35,949 nt of DNA, from positions 1 through 35,949 of the forward strand of contig JALHSU010000156.1 in NCBI GenBank assembly GCA_022865345.1, given 5' to 3'. The DNA is from Candidatus Zixiibacteriota bacterium (GTDB lineage: Bacteria > Zixibacteria > MSB-5A5 > RBG-16-43-9). This document shows, in pieces, positions 23,795 to 32,554 of this stretch. The translations under genes were made by a program, and so were the position numbers. Position 1 is the stretch's first letter. Each line of letters opens with the position of its first letter. The notes under the pieces were generated by a model. The model saw only the letters and a program-made list of their open reading frames with translations. It searched no databases and was not told the origin of the DNA.

Positions 23795-26041
23795 TCAACA
23801 CGGCAGAGGTCCACCTTTGAACAGGTAATTTATCAGGAAGATTATGTCCGCAACATTCACGTTTCCATCGCAGTTGGTATCGGCTTTTCCCAGAGGAGAC
23901 GGTGCAGTCCCTCCCTTATAAAGATAGCTGATTATGTAGACCACATCTGCAACCGTGACCTTGGAATCATCGTTGGCATCCCCTCTGATAAAAGCTATGC
24001 CCTGATTAACAGTCAAAGTAAAATCCTGATAATCGCTTTTCTGTGGAAAGCTGGAATCCTTTACTAAAACCGTGAAGCTGAAATGTCCTGTGTCCAAAGG
24101 CACACCAGAAATTATGCCAGATAAAGAATCTAAGCTCAGATTGGAGGGGAAATTTCCATACCAGACCTTCCAGACATAGGGGGGAGTTCCACCTTTAGCC
24201 ACTACGGTATCAGCATAGGCATAAGAAGAAAGCCCATCCGATAAAGCGGCGGTGACGATATTCAATCCATAGGCTACAGTGCTTGAGTATTTTAAAATCC
24301 ATTTATCTTTATCCAGAGTCAAGGCTGTGGGTTGGGAGGGTAGATCGAACTGAAAATCCTGGATTCTCTGGTTGTTGAAGGCTATAAAAGTTGTATCCCC
24401 TTGTGGGGTAGAGATGGTCACATCCACAGGCATGGTGAAAACCAGAGGTGGCGTGGATTGAATCTGGCTCAGATGCAGGTAGACCCGGTAGGTTCCGCCT
24501 AAGTTTTCGTACATCCAGGAGACTTGATAATTCGGTCTGTACGTGCCGTAGATCCATTCCTGGAAAAACCAGCTCAAGTCCATTCCGGATTCAGCCTCAC
24601 ATACTCCTTCAAAATCTGCAGTTAATGCGGTCCCATTAGCAAACCTCGGGTCCGAATAATAGGCTCTTAAGCTTCTGAAGAAAGCTGAATCTCCAACCAC
24701 GTGCCTAAGCATATGCAGAACCCAGCCGGCTTTGTCATACTGTAGGCTGCTGAAGATCTGATTCACGTTTGTCGTGTCCTGTACCCAGATGGTGCCACCT
24801 CCGGCATAATCCAGATAGCCCATATAGGTATGATAATAGCTGGTCCCATATATGTGCTCAAAATACAGAGCCTCGCAATAGGTGGCAAACCCTTCGTTTA
24901 GCCAGATATTATGCCAGTCCCCGCAGGTTATATAGTCTCCCCACCACTGGTGAGACAATTCGTGCACGATAACATAGGAATCATACCAGGAATAAAGAAG
25001 AGAGGTGCAGGTTTGATGCTCCATACCCCCACCCCAAGGAAAATGCGCCATTCCATACTTCTCCTGGATAAAAGGGTATTGCCCAAAGGTCTGGGAATAA
25101 AACTCAATCGCTCCAGGAGTTATGCCATAACTGGAGACTGCCTGGGAGTACCATTCGGGATATACAAAATACCTGACCTCCATTGAATCAGTTGGGGAAT
25201 AATGATAGTAGTCAGAAAAAATGGTGTAATTGGTCATGGCAACTGAGATCAGGTAGGTGGTAATAGGGTAACTTTCATGCCATTTATAGGTTTTGGTTCC
25301 GTTTCCATTATCAGTTACGGTCCTCAATAAGCCATTAGAGGCTACTATCAGATTCGAGGGAATGGTCACATTGATATCTGCAGAATCTGCTTTGTCAGAG
25401 GGATGGTCTTTACAGGGCCACCAGGTTCTGGCAAAATATGGCTCGCTCAAAGAGGAGATTATCGGCACAGGTGGATTCCCATGATATCTGAAAGCAAAGG
25501 CAAGAAAACCTCCCTCAACCGGATGCCCATGATAATATACTGTGAAAAGAAAACTCTCATCCAGCGCATAAGCTTTGTCCAGGGTTATGTTAATGAGATT
25601 GGAAGAATGAGTAAATGCAAGATTGGTTCCTCCCGTTTTTATGGAGTCAACCACCATATTATCAAAAAGGTCTAAAATGACGGTATTTAAGCTCGAGACC
25701 TTACTCTTACCCTGCATTGTCACCGCGCCCAAGATTACTTTGGTGGTCGTGTCGATATTCAGGTCCAGCCCATAATACAGAGCATCGAAATCCCCCTGCC
25801 CTGTCAGAGATTTGGCAAGATAAGCCTCTCTGGCAATAGCTAAAGCTTTTGCTTTGCCTTGACCTAAGATCTTATGCCCTTCGCTCGGAGGGATAGAAAA
25901 AACCGGTTCTGGTTGGGTGGAAAGCTTCTCTCCAGCTTTCTGCTGGGCAAAACTTAAGTTAAAAGAAATTGATAACAAGATAAACAGAAACCAGATGAAT
26001 GATTTTTTATACACGCTCACCTCTTTTGTTGGGTTTATCAT
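23795..26041 (-). CDS. Secreted M1-family aminopeptidase with Ig-like domain and C-terminal dockerin pair
   Basis: 748 residues. After a signal peptide (ending LSFAQQ) comes an M1 (gluzincin) peptidase. Zinc motif HELSH is at 360-364 with the third ligand Glu383 in LNEGF, the exact HExxH-x18-E spacing. The upstream exopeptidase block reads GGGMEHQT, where the family usually has GxMEN. The large C-terminal helical domain of classical M1 enzymes is missing. Instead a beta domain and a putative Ig (He_PIG-like, GTPPYVWKVWYG...GIISGVPLDTGHFSFTV, about 600-680) lead to two dockerin-like repeats (from about 687), ending PLPC. It should cleave peptides outside the cell. Start: ATG at 26041; a GTG at 26014 with AGAGGTGAGC before it would give a tidier signal peptide. 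Confidence 0.92.
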   Translation of the reverse strand: MINPTKEVSVYKKSFIWFLFILLSISFNLSFAQQKAGEKLSTQPEPVFSIPPSEGHKILGQGKAKALAIAREAYLAKSLTGQGDFDALYYGLDLNIDTTTKVILGAVTMQGKSKVSSLNTVILDLFDNMVVDSIKTGGTNLAFTHSSNLINITLDKAYALDESFLFTVYYHGHPVEGGFLAFAFRYHGNPPVPIISSLSEPYFARTWWPCKDHPSDKADSADINVTIPSNLIVASNGLLRTVTDNGNGTKTYKWHESYPITTYLISVAMTNYTIFSDYYHYSPTDSMEVRYFVYPEWYSQAVSSYGITPGAIEFYSQTFGQYPFIQEKYGMAHFPWGGGMEHQTCTSLLYSWYDSYVIVHELSHQWWGDYITCGDWHNIWLNEGFATYCEALYFEHIYGTSYYHTYMGYLDYAGGGTIWVQDTTNVNQIFSSLQYDKAGWVLHMLRHVVGDSAFFRSLRAYYSDPRFANGTALTADFEGVCEAESGMDLSWFFQEWIYGTYRPNYQVSWMYENLGGTYRVYLHLSQIQSTPPLVFTMPVDVTISTPQGDTTFIAFNNQRIQDFQFDLPSQPTALTLDKDKWILKYSSTVAYGLNIVTAALSDGLSSYAYADTVVAKGGTPPYVWKVWYGNFPSNLSLDSLSGIISGVPLDTGHFSFTVLVKDSSFPQKSDYQDFTLTVNQGIAFIRGDANDDSKVTVADVVYIISYLYKGGTAPSPLGKADTNCDGNVNVADIIFLINYLFKGGPLPC

Positions 26042-26274
26042 TCGGCCTTCAGTTTAATATTCGGGTATTTTCAATTAAAAATTAACCAGAGCCAGTCAAA
26101 TCCATAACTGTTTCTTTATACGTTCAAACTCTCTAAACTATTAATCTCCAGAATATTTTTTCAAATTAGCATAGGAATGATTGTTTTGAAGTTGAGTATT
26201 GATGCAAAAAAACGTCTGCCGCTCCGCTATTGTGGGTAGAAGCGACTCTTTCTGCAAATCCAAATTCTTTTATC

Positions 26275-26955
26275 TTAGAACGGCTGGGTTTTCCCCTTAC
26301 GATAATAATCTTTCCCTAACCTCAAGAGCGCAGCTTCAAAAGCTATATAATCTTTGCCCTTGACTTTATATTTCTGCCATAGAGTTTTTAGCTCCTCTAA
26401 GATTTTCTCCTTTGAGTTTATCTTAGATGAGATAAGTCCAGACCTTCTTGCAGCTAAAATGACTAAATCAGAAGGATATGGTTCTGCTTTTTCCCAGACC
26501 CCTCTTAACTCTCTGAAGAAGATATTGGTGGTGACCTCCCCTATCCCCTTCCCTAAGCTCTGCAGATTCACCTCCAAATCTCTTGAGTCTCTTGACTCCT
26601 TATGCAGCAAGTTCAAATCTCCGTTGTATCTGTCTTTCAGGTTCTTCATAATATCTAAGAGCTTGGTAGCGGTTTTGAAATCGTAGCGCACATAACCGCC
26701 TGCATCCAAAATCTCCACTAATCCATCCCAACCGGTCTGCAAGATAGAATCCGGCGACAACACTTTTCTTCTTTCAAATTCTTTGTAGGTTTTGACGGCG
26801 ATGGTCTCGGAGATCCTCGCTCCGAAAAGGATAGATGCTAAAAACCATTTAAAAACCTCCTCAGAGGTAGAGTTCTTCAGGTCGATACCTAAGGCAGTGG
26901 AGAATTTCACACCTAATTCTTTTAAGAGTGTCTGGATAAGCTTTCTTTTGTTCAT
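26275..26955 (-). CDS. HhH-GPD-like DNA glycosylase-family protein
   Basis: 226 residues from the ATG at 26955, which has GAGGG eight bases upstream; a longer TTG start at 27069 is unsupported. The central part resembles the helix-hairpin-helix/GPD fold: helices around FKWFLASILFGARISE, then a hairpin-like LQSLGKGIGEVTTNIFFREL and PYPSDLVILAA, where the Asp could match the catalytic Asp of the endonuclease III/AlkA group. The lysine of bifunctional glycosylases is not at its usual place and there is no C-terminal Fe-S cysteine cluster. A role in base excision is possible but not secure; a structural HhH protein is the alternative. It is divergent from the DUF5683-like gene. Confidence 0.66.
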   Translation of the reverse strand: MNKRKLIQTLLKELGVKFSTALGIDLKNSTSEEVFKWFLASILFGARISETIAVKTYKEFERRKVLSPDSILQTGWDGLVEILDAGGYVRYDFKTATKLLDIMKNLKDRYNGDLNLLHKESRDSRDLEVNLQSLGKGIGEVTTNIFFRELRGVWEKAEPYPSDLVILAARRSGLISSKINSKEKILEELKTLWQKYKVKGKDYIAFEAALLRLGKDYYRKGKTQPF

Positions 26956-27147
26956 TTTGTAACCCTCGTTACTTAAAATATAGTTTAAAGTTTCAGATTT
27001 TAATAATGAATTTCTATCTAAAATCTCCTTATTCTGGATAATGGAGCAGGAGGATTCACTTTCTATCAAGTGCTAAATTTTCTGCTTTACATTTCTCTTG
27101 TTTTTTTATCTCACCAAGTATATTATTATCCCAATTGGAGTCAAGAT

Positions 27148-27684
27148 ATGAAATTTTCAAAAACAACCTTGTTTCTATTTTTCTTTATATTTTTATTGAC
27201 CTTACCCTCTTATGCCGCAAACCAGGAAATATCTAAAGGGCTGGCTCCAACTGATTCGATTAGGTCTGCAGTATTTAAGAGCAAGTCTCCTATGGGAGCA
27301 CTCTGGAGGTCTGTGGCATTCCCTGGCTGGGGACAGCTTTACAATAAGAAATATTTTAAGGCCGGGCTGGCTTTTGGGGCAGAGGTGACCTTTTTGACCC
27401 TGATGGCAATCGAGTGGAAAAGAACCGATGACCAGAAAAAGATTTTTGACTCTTTGCCTTTGGACCATCCGGACAAACAGTATGAATATGACCTGTACAA
27501 ATACTACCGGGACCAGAGAAGCCTTTACCTCTGGTCAAGTTTAGCTACAATTTTCATAAGCATGTTCGATGCTTATGTAGATGCACATCTATATGATTTT
27601 GACAATGAAATGGAGAATATCGGATTTGAAATTTATCCGGATAAAGAAAAAGGTTTAAGTTTTAAGCTCTCTTTCAATTTTTAA
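27148..27684 (+). CDS. DUF5683-like exported membrane protein
   Basis: 178 residues. A signal peptide (MKFSKTTLFLFFFIFLLTLPSYAA) precedes PMGALWRSVAFPGWGQLYN, the Pro-Gly-x-Gly-Gln block of the DUF5683 family. Two hydrophobic segments follow (about 80-95 and 130-150), with a charged loop (EWKRTDDQKKIFDSLP) between, and a C-terminal stretch ends in alternating hydrophobic residues (GLSFKLSFNF), as in outer-membrane strands. GGAG seven bases before the ATG at 27148 supports this start over a longer frame from 27070. The family is widespread in FCB-group envelopes and uncharacterised; the location is probably the cell envelope. Confidence 0.78.
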   Translation: MKFSKTTLFLFFFIFLLTLPSYAANQEISKGLAPTDSIRSAVFKSKSPMGALWRSVAFPGWGQLYNKKYFKAGLAFGAEVTFLTLMAIEWKRTDDQKKIFDSLPLDHPDKQYEYDLYKYYRDQRSLYLWSSLATIFISMFDAYVDAHLYDFDNEMENIGFEIYPDKEKGLSFKLSFNF

Positions 27685-27769
27685 ACCTGACCAGTCTGGT
27701 CTTGAATTGGGTAAATAGGAATTGAATTTTTTTATTTGCCGATTAAATCTATAGGAAGGAGTTGAAATT

Positions 27770-27821
27770 GTAGTTGTTCGATTTATCGAACAAAAGATTG
27801 CCCGATAAATCGGGCAACTAC
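27770..27821. repeat. Cruciform-like palindrome upstream of the ATP-grasp gene
   Basis: Outer GTAGTTG (27770-27776) pairs with CAACTAC (27815-27821). Inside are two complete palindromes, TTCGATTTATCGAA and CCCGATAAATCGGG, giving a three-way junction shape. Confidence 0.75.
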
Positions 27822-27840
27822 ATAGAAGGAGAAAGAAAAA

Positions 27841-28761
27841 ATGGAAGAATTTGACTTAGGTGTAGCCTGGTGCTGGGAGTTTGATAAGGAGATGGTATTT
27901 GAGTTAGAGAGGTATATTCATCAAAAAGGTCTGAGCATATATCAGATAGCTCCTTACAATTTAGAGGAGACTCTGGGTAAGCTTCAGAATAACCAGCTTA
28001 AATTTAAGCTTTTTCTGGATCGGGCTTCAGACCAGAATGAGGAGTTTGAAAGATTGATTCAACTCATCAAGGCCCTGGGGATAAAGATGCTGAACGATTT
28101 TGACAAAGCCTTATGGTCCGCAGATAAAGCCACCATGCATCTGGAATTTCTCTCTGCCGGAATCGAGGTCCCGTATACCCTGATCCTTTCCCCTTTTGAG
28201 CAGGAGCCTGACTTAAGGGTGGAAAATTTAGAGAAAGTTGGAATCCCATTTGTATTGAAACCAGCACACGGAGGCAGCGGCGAAGGTGTGGTGATGGATG
28301 CAAAGGGAGTCGAGGATATAATAAAAGCCCGGGAGGAGTTCTGGGAGGATAAATATCTGATCCAGCAAAAGATCAACCCCACAGAGATTTCAGGGAAAAG
28401 GGGCTGGTTCAGGGTTTTTTATTCCTGTGGAAATGTTGCCATCTGCTGGTGGAACGACTTGACCCGACTCTCGGAGCCGTTTTTCCCTGAACAGATAGAC
28501 CAGAAGATTTACATGAACATGGAGGAACTGACCAAAAAGATAGCTGGGGTTTGTGGGTTAGACCTTTTCTCCACCGAGATAGCCCTGGCCGAAAATAACA
28601 AATTGGTAGTAGTCGATTATGTGAACGACCAGTGCGACCTGAGAAAAAAATCATTGCATTATGACGGCATTCCGGATGAGGTGGTGCAAAAGGTGCTTAC
28701 GTCTCTGGTTGAGTATGTCTATGCATACACCATACAAAATATTGGTTTAAAAACATCTTGA
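27841..28761 (+). CDS. ATP-grasp domain protein
   Basis: 306 residues. Residues about 1-90 form an alpha/beta pre-ATP-grasp part. The ATP-grasp fold follows: SADKATMH with Lys96, PFVLKPAHGGSGEGV with Lys140 and the Gly-rich loop 144-149, LIQQKINPTEIS as the hinge strand, and FSTEIALAENNKLVVVDYVNDQ with Glu246, Asp259 and Asn262 as likely magnesium ligands. The group joins a carboxylate to an amine or thiol through an acyl-phosphate. It is not one of the named ligases I know (no biotin carboxylase, GshB or DdlB signature). AAGGAG lies nine bases before the ATG. It precedes the GlmM-like gene by 125 bases that hold a palindromic element, so a common transcript is possible. The substrate is unknown. 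Confidence 0.82.
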   Translation: MEEFDLGVAWCWEFDKEMVFELERYIHQKGLSIYQIAPYNLEETLGKLQNNQLKFKLFLDRASDQNEEFERLIQLIKALGIKMLNDFDKALWSADKATMHLEFLSAGIEVPYTLILSPFEQEPDLRVENLEKVGIPFVLKPAHGGSGEGVVMDAKGVEDIIKAREEFWEDKYLIQQKINPTEISGKRGWFRVFYSCGNVAICWWNDLTRLSEPFFPEQIDQKIYMNMEELTKKIAGVCGLDLFSTEIALAENNKLVVVDYVNDQCDLRKKSLHYDGIPDEVVQKVLTSLVEYVYAYTIQNIGLKTS

Positions 28762-28762
28762 A

Positions 28763-28851
28763 CGTGCCAGTCGGGTCCCCTGACCCGACTGGAAGAGATA
28801 ATATTGTTAGGTTTTGACCTGACTTGTTAGGTCAGGGGACCTGGCAAGCAC
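28763..28851. repeat. Palindromic element between ATP-grasp and glmM-like genes
   Basis: The perfect stem CCAGTCGGGT/ACCCGACTGG (28767-28792), a second TGACCT/AGGTCA stem (28815-28834) and loose end repeats CGTGCCAG and CTGGCAAGCAC are visible. Confidence 0.68.
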
Positions 28852-28886
28852 ATGAGCACCTAAAGGAATTGAGAAACTGATAAACA

Positions 28887-30227
28887 ATGCAAGAAAAACT
28901 TCTAAAAAGCATCTCCGGCATACGCGGAATCGTAGGAAGGACTTTCACTGCGGCAGAGGTCTTGAAATTTTCCTCTGCTTTTGGAAACTATTGTAAGGGT
29001 GGAAAAGTAGTTCTGGGCAGGGATACACGCAAGTCTGGTGAGGTTTTCAGAGGAACTGTTTTATCCGGTCTTCTTTGTACTGGATGTGAAGTAATAGATT
29101 TGGGCATCTGTCCGACTCCGACTGTGGGGATTGCGGTTAAAGGTTCAAAAGCTAAGGGCGGGATAATGATCACTGCCAGCCATAACCCTGCTGAGTGGAA
29201 CGGTCTGAAATTTTTTAACTCCGACGGGATATTCTTAGATGAGAGAGAAGGCAAAAAGCTTTTTTCTTTAGCTGAAAAAGAGATAAGCTATTCAGACTGG
29301 GATTCCTTTGGCAAGGTCAGGCTGGATCAAAGCTGGATTGAGAAGCATATCCAGAGGATTTTGAATTTGTCTTTTATCAACAAGAACGAAATCAAAAAGA
29401 AGAAATTCAAGGTTGTTTTAGACTGCAATAACGGAGCAGGTTCAAGAATCGCCCCTTCCCTTCTTAGAGAATTAGGGTGCAAAGTAATCGAGCTGAACTG
29501 TGGTTTGAGCGGAGATTTTAGTCATCAGCCTGAGCCGGTGCCTGAGAATTTAGATTTGCTCTGCAGAAAAATCAAGCAGGCCAAAGCCGATTTAGGTTTT
29601 GCCTGCGATCCAGATGCGGATAGATTGGCTGTGGTCTCAGACAAAGGTATTCCCTTAGGTGAGGAGTATACCTTAGCTTTATGCGTCGACTTTGTTCTGA
29701 GCAAAAGGCTTTCAGACGTAGGTATAAACGTCTCCACTTCAAAGGTCATCGAGGATGTCGCCAGAAAATACGGAGTCAAGGTTTTTCGTAGTAAAGTGGG
29801 CGAGGTATACGTAGTCTCACTTTTGAAAAAGATAAAAGGAATCATCGGCGGCGAGGGAAACGGAGGGGTAATTCTGCCTGAAAACCATTATGGCAGAGAT
29901 GCGCAGTCCGGTATGGCTTTGATCCTGCAGTATTTGGCTGAATCAGACAAGAAGATAAGCCAGTTAAAAGAGAGTCTGCCCCAATATTATATTCAAAAGG
30001 ATAAGATGAAGCTTTCAGGTGATTCCGATGCAAAGATGAGAAAATATTTGAGAAAATTCAGGCAGGCGAAAATAAATAATCTGGACGGAGTGAAAGTTGA
30101 GTTTGAAAATTCCTGGATTAATATACGTAAATCAAATACCGAGCCGATCATAAGGGTGATGGCTGAAGCCAAAAGTCAAAAAGAAGCAGAAAAATTGGTT
30201 TTGGAGGCTAAGAGGGAGTTGAACTGA
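28887..30227 (+). CDS. glmM: Phosphohexomutase, probably phosphoglucosamine mutase
   Basis: 446 residues, the length of GlmM. The alpha-D-phosphohexomutase domains show in order: SGIRGIVG at the start, the active-site loop TASHNPAEWNG with phospho-Ser98, the metal loop DPDADR with Asp241, Asp243 and Asp245, the sugar-binding loop GGEGNGGVI with Glu323, and the phosphate loop RKSNTEPIIRV near the C-terminus. The enzyme converts glucosamine-6-phosphate to glucosamine-1-phosphate in the cytosol. I favour GlmM over phosphomannomutase because glmS follows directly on the same strand. The TASHNPAEWNG loop is closer to the archaeal-type GlmM than to the E. coli form, so a broader phosphosugar specificity cannot be excluded. 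Confidence 0.85.
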   Translation: MQEKLLKSISGIRGIVGRTFTAAEVLKFSSAFGNYCKGGKVVLGRDTRKSGEVFRGTVLSGLLCTGCEVIDLGICPTPTVGIAVKGSKAKGGIMITASHNPAEWNGLKFFNSDGIFLDEREGKKLFSLAEKEISYSDWDSFGKVRLDQSWIEKHIQRILNLSFINKNEIKKKKFKVVLDCNNGAGSRIAPSLLRELGCKVIELNCGLSGDFSHQPEPVPENLDLLCRKIKQAKADLGFACDPDADRLAVVSDKGIPLGEEYTLALCVDFVLSKRLSDVGINVSTSKVIEDVARKYGVKVFRSKVGEVYVVSLLKKIKGIIGGEGNGGVILPENHYGRDAQSGMALILQYLAESDKKISQLKESLPQYYIQKDKMKLSGDSDAKMRKYLRKFRQAKINNLDGVKVEFENSWINIRKSNTEPIIRVMAEAKSQKEAEKLVLEAKRELN

Positions 30228-30243
30228 AAATAGACTCGCATCA

Positions 30244-30329
30244 GTCATTGCGAGTACCCGTAGGGGGCGAAGCAATCTGTACACTCTGTAGGGATTGCTT
30301 CGTCGGTCAAATGACCTCCTCGCAACGAC
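30244..30329. repeat. GTCATTGCGAG-type palindromic repeat
   Basis: GTCATTGCGAG (30244-30254) faces CTCGCAACGAC (30319-30329), and inside GCGAAGCAATC faces GATTGCTTCG. This is the common element read as ATTGCGAG...GAAGCAATC that occurs in many unrelated bacterial genomes. A degenerate half lies at 14718-14773. Confidence 0.82.
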
Positions 30330-30390
30330 ACCAAAAAATCGGTATCTCAGCCTTGCCCTCAAGGCGCTGGTGAACTCAATCCTTTTTCTT

Positions 30391-30419
30391 TTGACAATCT
30401 CTATGGAGTTTAGTATTAT
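30391..30419 (+). promoter_or_regulatory. Sigma-70-like promoter of glmS
   Basis: TTGACA (30391-30396), a 17-base spacer and TATTAT (30414-30419) form a near-consensus promoter 45 bases before the ATG. No glmS ribozyme core is recognisable in the short leader. Confidence 0.72.
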
Positions 30420-30464
30420 CCTGACAGGAACTGGCTTTTAGCATGATAAACGGAAGGAGGAGCT

Positions 30465-32291
30465 ATGTGCGGTATCGTTGGATATGTAGGTGATAAACCA
30501 GCAGTGCCAATCCTTTTAGAGGGGTTAAAAAGGTTAGAGTACCGCGGGTACGATTCTGCCGGCATAGCAATCTTAGAGGATCAAGGCATAATCTTAGAGA
30601 AGTGTGCGGGAAAAGTCTCCGCCTTGGAGAATCTATTAAAAGGAAGAAATTTCCAGAGCACCTTCGGCATAGCTCATACCCGCTGGGCAACTCACGGAGA
30701 GCCTACAGACCTAAATGCTCATCCACACATGGATTGCAAGAAAAAGATCGCGGTAGTTCATAATGGCATCATAGAGAACTACAGAAGTTTAAGAGAGGTC
30801 CTATCCAACAAAGGACATATATTCACTTCAGACACAGATACAGAGGTTTTGGCTCATCTGATAGAAGAATATTACGAGGGGGATCTGGTTGAAGCTGTCA
30901 GAACTGCTTTATCCCAGGTTGAGGGAACTTACGGGATAGCAGTTGTTAGCAAGGATAATCCTGAGGAGATCGTAGCAGCCAGGCATGGCAGCCCTCTGGT
31001 CATCGGCAGAGGACAGGGTGAGAATTTAGTAGCCTCTGACTGCTCAGCCATTATCCGGCATACCAATCAGGTAGTTTATCTGGAGGATCACGAGATTGCA
31101 TCTGTAACCCGGGAAGGATTTTCTATTTCCACCATTGATAAAGTCGAAGTAACCCCTCATGTGCAGGAGATCTCCTGGACTTTAGACCAGATTGAAAAAG
31201 GAGGATTCCCTCATTTTATGTTAAAGGAGATACATGAACAGCCTCTTACTTTGCAGAATGCTATGCGAGGCAGGTTAAATTATGAAGAGGGTATCTCCCG
31301 TCTGAACGGTCTGAACCTTCAATATGAAGAGCTTCACCATATAAACAGAATCATCCTGACTGCCTGCGGCACCTCCTGGCATGCTGCTCTGATTGGCGAA
31401 TACCTGATAGAGGATTTTGCCTCCATACCGGTGGAGGTAGAGTATGCCTCGGAGTTCAGGTATAGGAGCCCGATTATTCAGGATGGAACTGTTGTTTTCG
31501 TGATAAGCCAGTCCGGCGAAACTGCAGATACTTTAGCGGCTATGAAGGAGGCAATCAGGAAAGGGGCAACTGTTTTGGGAATTTGCAACGTGGTAGGCTC
31601 AACCATTGCCCGGGAAACTGATGGAGGAGTCTATATCCACGCTGGACCTGAGATAGGAGTTGCCTCTACCAAGGCTTTTACCTCCCAGATCATGGTTTTG
31701 ACTTTGATCTCCCTGCTTTTGGGCAGGATGAGGAACCTTTCTTTAGAAAAAGGAAGAGCGGTAATCGATGCTCTCAAGAAAATCCCGGAACAGGTCGAAT
31801 CTCTTCTGAAAAATGATTCCTACATAAAGGAGATCGCCAGAGAATATTATAAGAAGAACAATTTCCTTTATCTGGGGAGAGGAATCAATTATCCTGTGGC
31901 TCTAGAAGGTGCTTTAAAACTAAAAGAGATTTCCTATATCCATGCGGAGGGTTACCCGGCCGCAGAGATGAAGCATGGTCCTATAGCTTTAATCGATGAG
32001 AATATGCCAGTAGTGGTGATAGCTATAAAGGATAACGTGTATGAGAAAGTCCTGTCCAATATCGAGGAGGTCAAAGCCAGAAACGGCAGGGTTATTGCAA
32101 TTGCCACTGAAGGAGACGAAGAGATAGCCAGATTAGTAAATCATGTAATCTATATACCTCGCACTCTGGAGCAGTTGTCTCCGCTTTTGAACATCATCCC
32201 CCTTCAGCTTTTAGCCTACCATATAGCAGTCCTGCGCGACTGCAACGTTGACCAGCCCAGGAATTTGGCGAAAAGCGTGACGGTAGAGTAA
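30465..32291 (+). CDS. glmS: Glutamine--fructose-6-phosphate aminotransferase (isomerizing)
   Basis: 608 residues against 609 in E. coli. The N-terminal class II glutamine amidotransferase domain begins MCGIVGYVG with Cys2 as nucleophile and shows RGYDSAG, AHTRWATHGEP and HNGIIENY. Two SIS sugar-isomerase domains follow, with TACGTSWHA, SQSGETADT and STKAFTSQ in the first and GRGINYPVALEGALKLKEISY with AEMKHGPIALI in the second. The C-terminus ends LAKSVTVE as in the family. It makes glucosamine-6-phosphate from fructose-6-phosphate and glutamine, the entry step to UDP-GlcNAc for peptidoglycan and lipopolysaccharide. AAGGAGGAG lies just before the ATG. It sits after the GlmM-like gene but has its own promoter and a terminator at 32460. 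Confidence 0.98.
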   Translation: MCGIVGYVGDKPAVPILLEGLKRLEYRGYDSAGIAILEDQGIILEKCAGKVSALENLLKGRNFQSTFGIAHTRWATHGEPTDLNAHPHMDCKKKIAVVHNGIIENYRSLREVLSNKGHIFTSDTDTEVLAHLIEEYYEGDLVEAVRTALSQVEGTYGIAVVSKDNPEEIVAARHGSPLVIGRGQGENLVASDCSAIIRHTNQVVYLEDHEIASVTREGFSISTIDKVEVTPHVQEISWTLDQIEKGGFPHFMLKEIHEQPLTLQNAMRGRLNYEEGISRLNGLNLQYEELHHINRIILTACGTSWHAALIGEYLIEDFASIPVEVEYASEFRYRSPIIQDGTVVFVISQSGETADTLAAMKEAIRKGATVLGICNVVGSTIARETDGGVYIHAGPEIGVASTKAFTSQIMVLTLISLLLGRMRNLSLEKGRAVIDALKKIPEQVESLLKNDSYIKEIAREYYKKNNFLYLGRGINYPVALEGALKLKEISYIHAEGYPAAEMKHGPIALIDENMPVVVIAIKDNVYEKVLSNIEEVKARNGRVIAIATEGDEEIARLVNHVIYIPRTLEQLSPLLNIIPLQLLAYHIAVLRDCNVDQPRNLAKSVTVE

Positions 32292-32337
32292 AAAGTAGAC
32301 AGTAGACAGCATACAGCAAACAGGGAATAAAAGATAG

Positions 32338-32356
32338 GGGCGAGGTCTCCTCGCCC
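32338..32356. repeat. Hairpin after glmS
   Basis: GGGCGAGG (32338-32345) pairs with CCTCGCCC (32349-32356) over a three-base loop with no T-run. It is followed by GTTCAAA-like short repeats (32370-32400). Confidence 0.5.
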
Positions 32357-32459
32357 AAGAATAAAAGGTTCAAACGTTCAAAGGCTCAAAAGCTCAAAGG
32401 GGAAAAAATCGTAGGGCAAGGCTTTTAGCCATACGATAAAATGACAGATAAAACTCGTA

Positions 32460-32489
32460 ACGCTCGACATTTGTGTCGGGCGTTTTTTT
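32460..32489 (+). terminator. Intrinsic terminator of glmS
   Basis: ACGCTCGACA (32460-32469) pairs with TGTCGGGCGT (32474-32483, one U-G pair) over TTTG and leads into seven T residues. Confidence 0.82.
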
Positions 32490-32554
32490 ATCCCTCTCTT
32501 AAGATGAAAGATCGCTTAGGGGTGGAGCTTGACTCCACCCTTCCTTTCTTGTAG

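Noticed and set aside
30420-30464. glmS ribozyme in the glmS leader
   Set aside because: From the promoter to the start codon there are only about 45 bases, too short for the ribozyme, and no core motif is visible.
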